Source: Tubiluchus corallicola
Lineage: Eukaryota; Priapulida; Priapulimorpha; Priapulimorphida; Tubiluchidae
Assembly: GCA_030141605.1 (NCBI GenBank)
Contig: JAQGDQ010000040.1
Location: 590,501 to 650,500, forward strand
Length of the DNA: 60,000 nt
Direction of reading: 5' to 3'
The number at the start of each line of letters is the position of its first letter. Positions within the stretch are counted from its first letter, which is position 1. The translations under genes were made by a program, and so were the position numbers. Shown here one piece after another: positions 59,225 through 60,000 of this stretch. Under the pieces are notes generated by a model. It saw only the letters and a program-made list of their open reading frames with translations. It was not told the origin of the DNA and searched no databases.

Positions 59225-60000
59225 CTATATTCAGTTTAATTCTGTTTTATTTGCACAAATACATACAATGTACATTGGCAAAGCAATATACGTTAAATAC
59301 TACATAAACCGAGAAAAAATCATAAGAGGCTATGTGTAAAGTTAGGTATGTGTGTATAGGCCTAGCTTGTTATAAAGTTGCCTTGCACATAAGTTGTGGT
59401 GACCTATGCTGCTGTGATACCAGTGAGTCATTATTATATTTGAGTGATAATAGGGATTAGCATGGGCATTATGTAGTACTTTGTGAGTACTATGTTTTTA
59501 TATGAACTGTCATTCTAAAACCCACATAAGATGTGGAGTAATTAAAGCTATAAACATCGGCAGCTTCTTTGGAAATTTATTTAAACTGAGCCTTTATTAA
59601 ATGCAAATTACCCTAAATGTTGGTCACCCTATGCTGCACGCCCTCTAGAAGCTTAATGTATTTTCTATAGGATTCTATGCTTGTACACAATACTCTTTGG
59701 GTCTTACTAAGCTTTTATACAATTTCATAAATTGTCGTAACGTCTCTAGATACAAACTGCCTCTTTATGATTCCCAATGTTTGATTTGCACTTTTTGCCA
59801 CCTCAGCACGCTGCTTGCAGATTTCAAGTCATTAGTTACTGTCACACCCAAATCATTTTCTTGTCTAACAGATGCCAACTCTACTCCATTCATGTAACAC
59901 ATCTTACGAGGGTTATTATATCGAAAGTGCATGACCTTGCATTTATGAACATTAAAAATCATCTGCCAATCTGTGCTCCACCAGCATAACTGGACTAAAT
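59225..60000 (-). mobile_element. CR1-like LINE fragment, continues beyond the window
   Basis: Minus strand from the right edge: MIFNVHKCKVMHFRYNN, YMNGVELASVRQENDLGVTV, and after frame changes QFMKLYKSLVRPKEYCVQA and YIKLLEGVQHRVTN (about 59640-59740). These are the standard CR1/L2 RT landmarks (FNVxKCKVMH, DLGVxVxxDLK, YKSLVRPxxEY, LLExVQRRxT). Several frameshifts and stops; a probable 3' UTR reaches about 59225. Confidence 0.85.

Overview
This is a window from an animal (metazoan) nuclear genome. It is visibly AT-rich and has many short exons with GT-AG introns, no bacterial-style operons, and scattered decayed retrotransposons and DNA-transposon remnants. Three multi-exon genes were reconstructed by splicing exons whose reading phases agree at every junction. 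The gene content (two-domain receptor tyrosine phosphatase, HIF-alpha-type bHLH-PAS factor, CCDC152-type coiled-coil protein) and the repeats (RTE-, L2-, CR1- and Jockey-like LINEs, Gypsy-type gag, hAT- and pogo-like MITEs) suggest an invertebrate. The species cannot be fixed from this sequence alone.

Layout. Positions 1-24527 (+): 34 exons of a receptor protein tyrosine phosphatase whose 5' end lies outside the window. The visible protein has an EGF-like module, about seven fibronectin III domains, a proline-rich stalk, one transmembrane helix, an intact catalytic domain D1 and a D2 that has lost its catalytic residues. Positions 26400-34147 (-): a gene encoding a mostly coiled-coil protein that resembles vertebrate CCDC152, apparently complete and convergent with the phosphatase gene. 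Positions 43302-54521 (+): a complete HIF-alpha-like bHLH-PAS gene of nine coding exons, divergent from the CCDC152-like gene. A possible promoter and noncoding first exon lies at about 35.9-36.2 kb. Positions 54522-60000: a probable long 3' UTR, then repeat-dominated DNA with a broken Gypsy-type gag and the end of a CR1-like LINE.

The most notable observations are: the pseudo-phosphatase D2 (Arg to Lys in the P-loop, Asp to Arg in the WPD loop); a HIF-alpha-like protein without a recognisable LxxLAP degradation motif or C-terminal transactivation domain; a perfect spacerless 138-bp palindrome; a 1.14-kb inverted-repeat transposon with a 6-bp target duplication and internal 'gcctagg' sub-repeats inside a HIF intron; and an RTE-like LINE tail bounded by a perfect 15-bp target duplication. 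I see no CRISPR, no rRNA and no convincing functional tRNA. The three genes act in separate processes (cell-surface phosphotyrosine signalling, an uncharacterised coiled-coil protein, oxygen or stress transcription), and nothing in the sequence shows that they work together.
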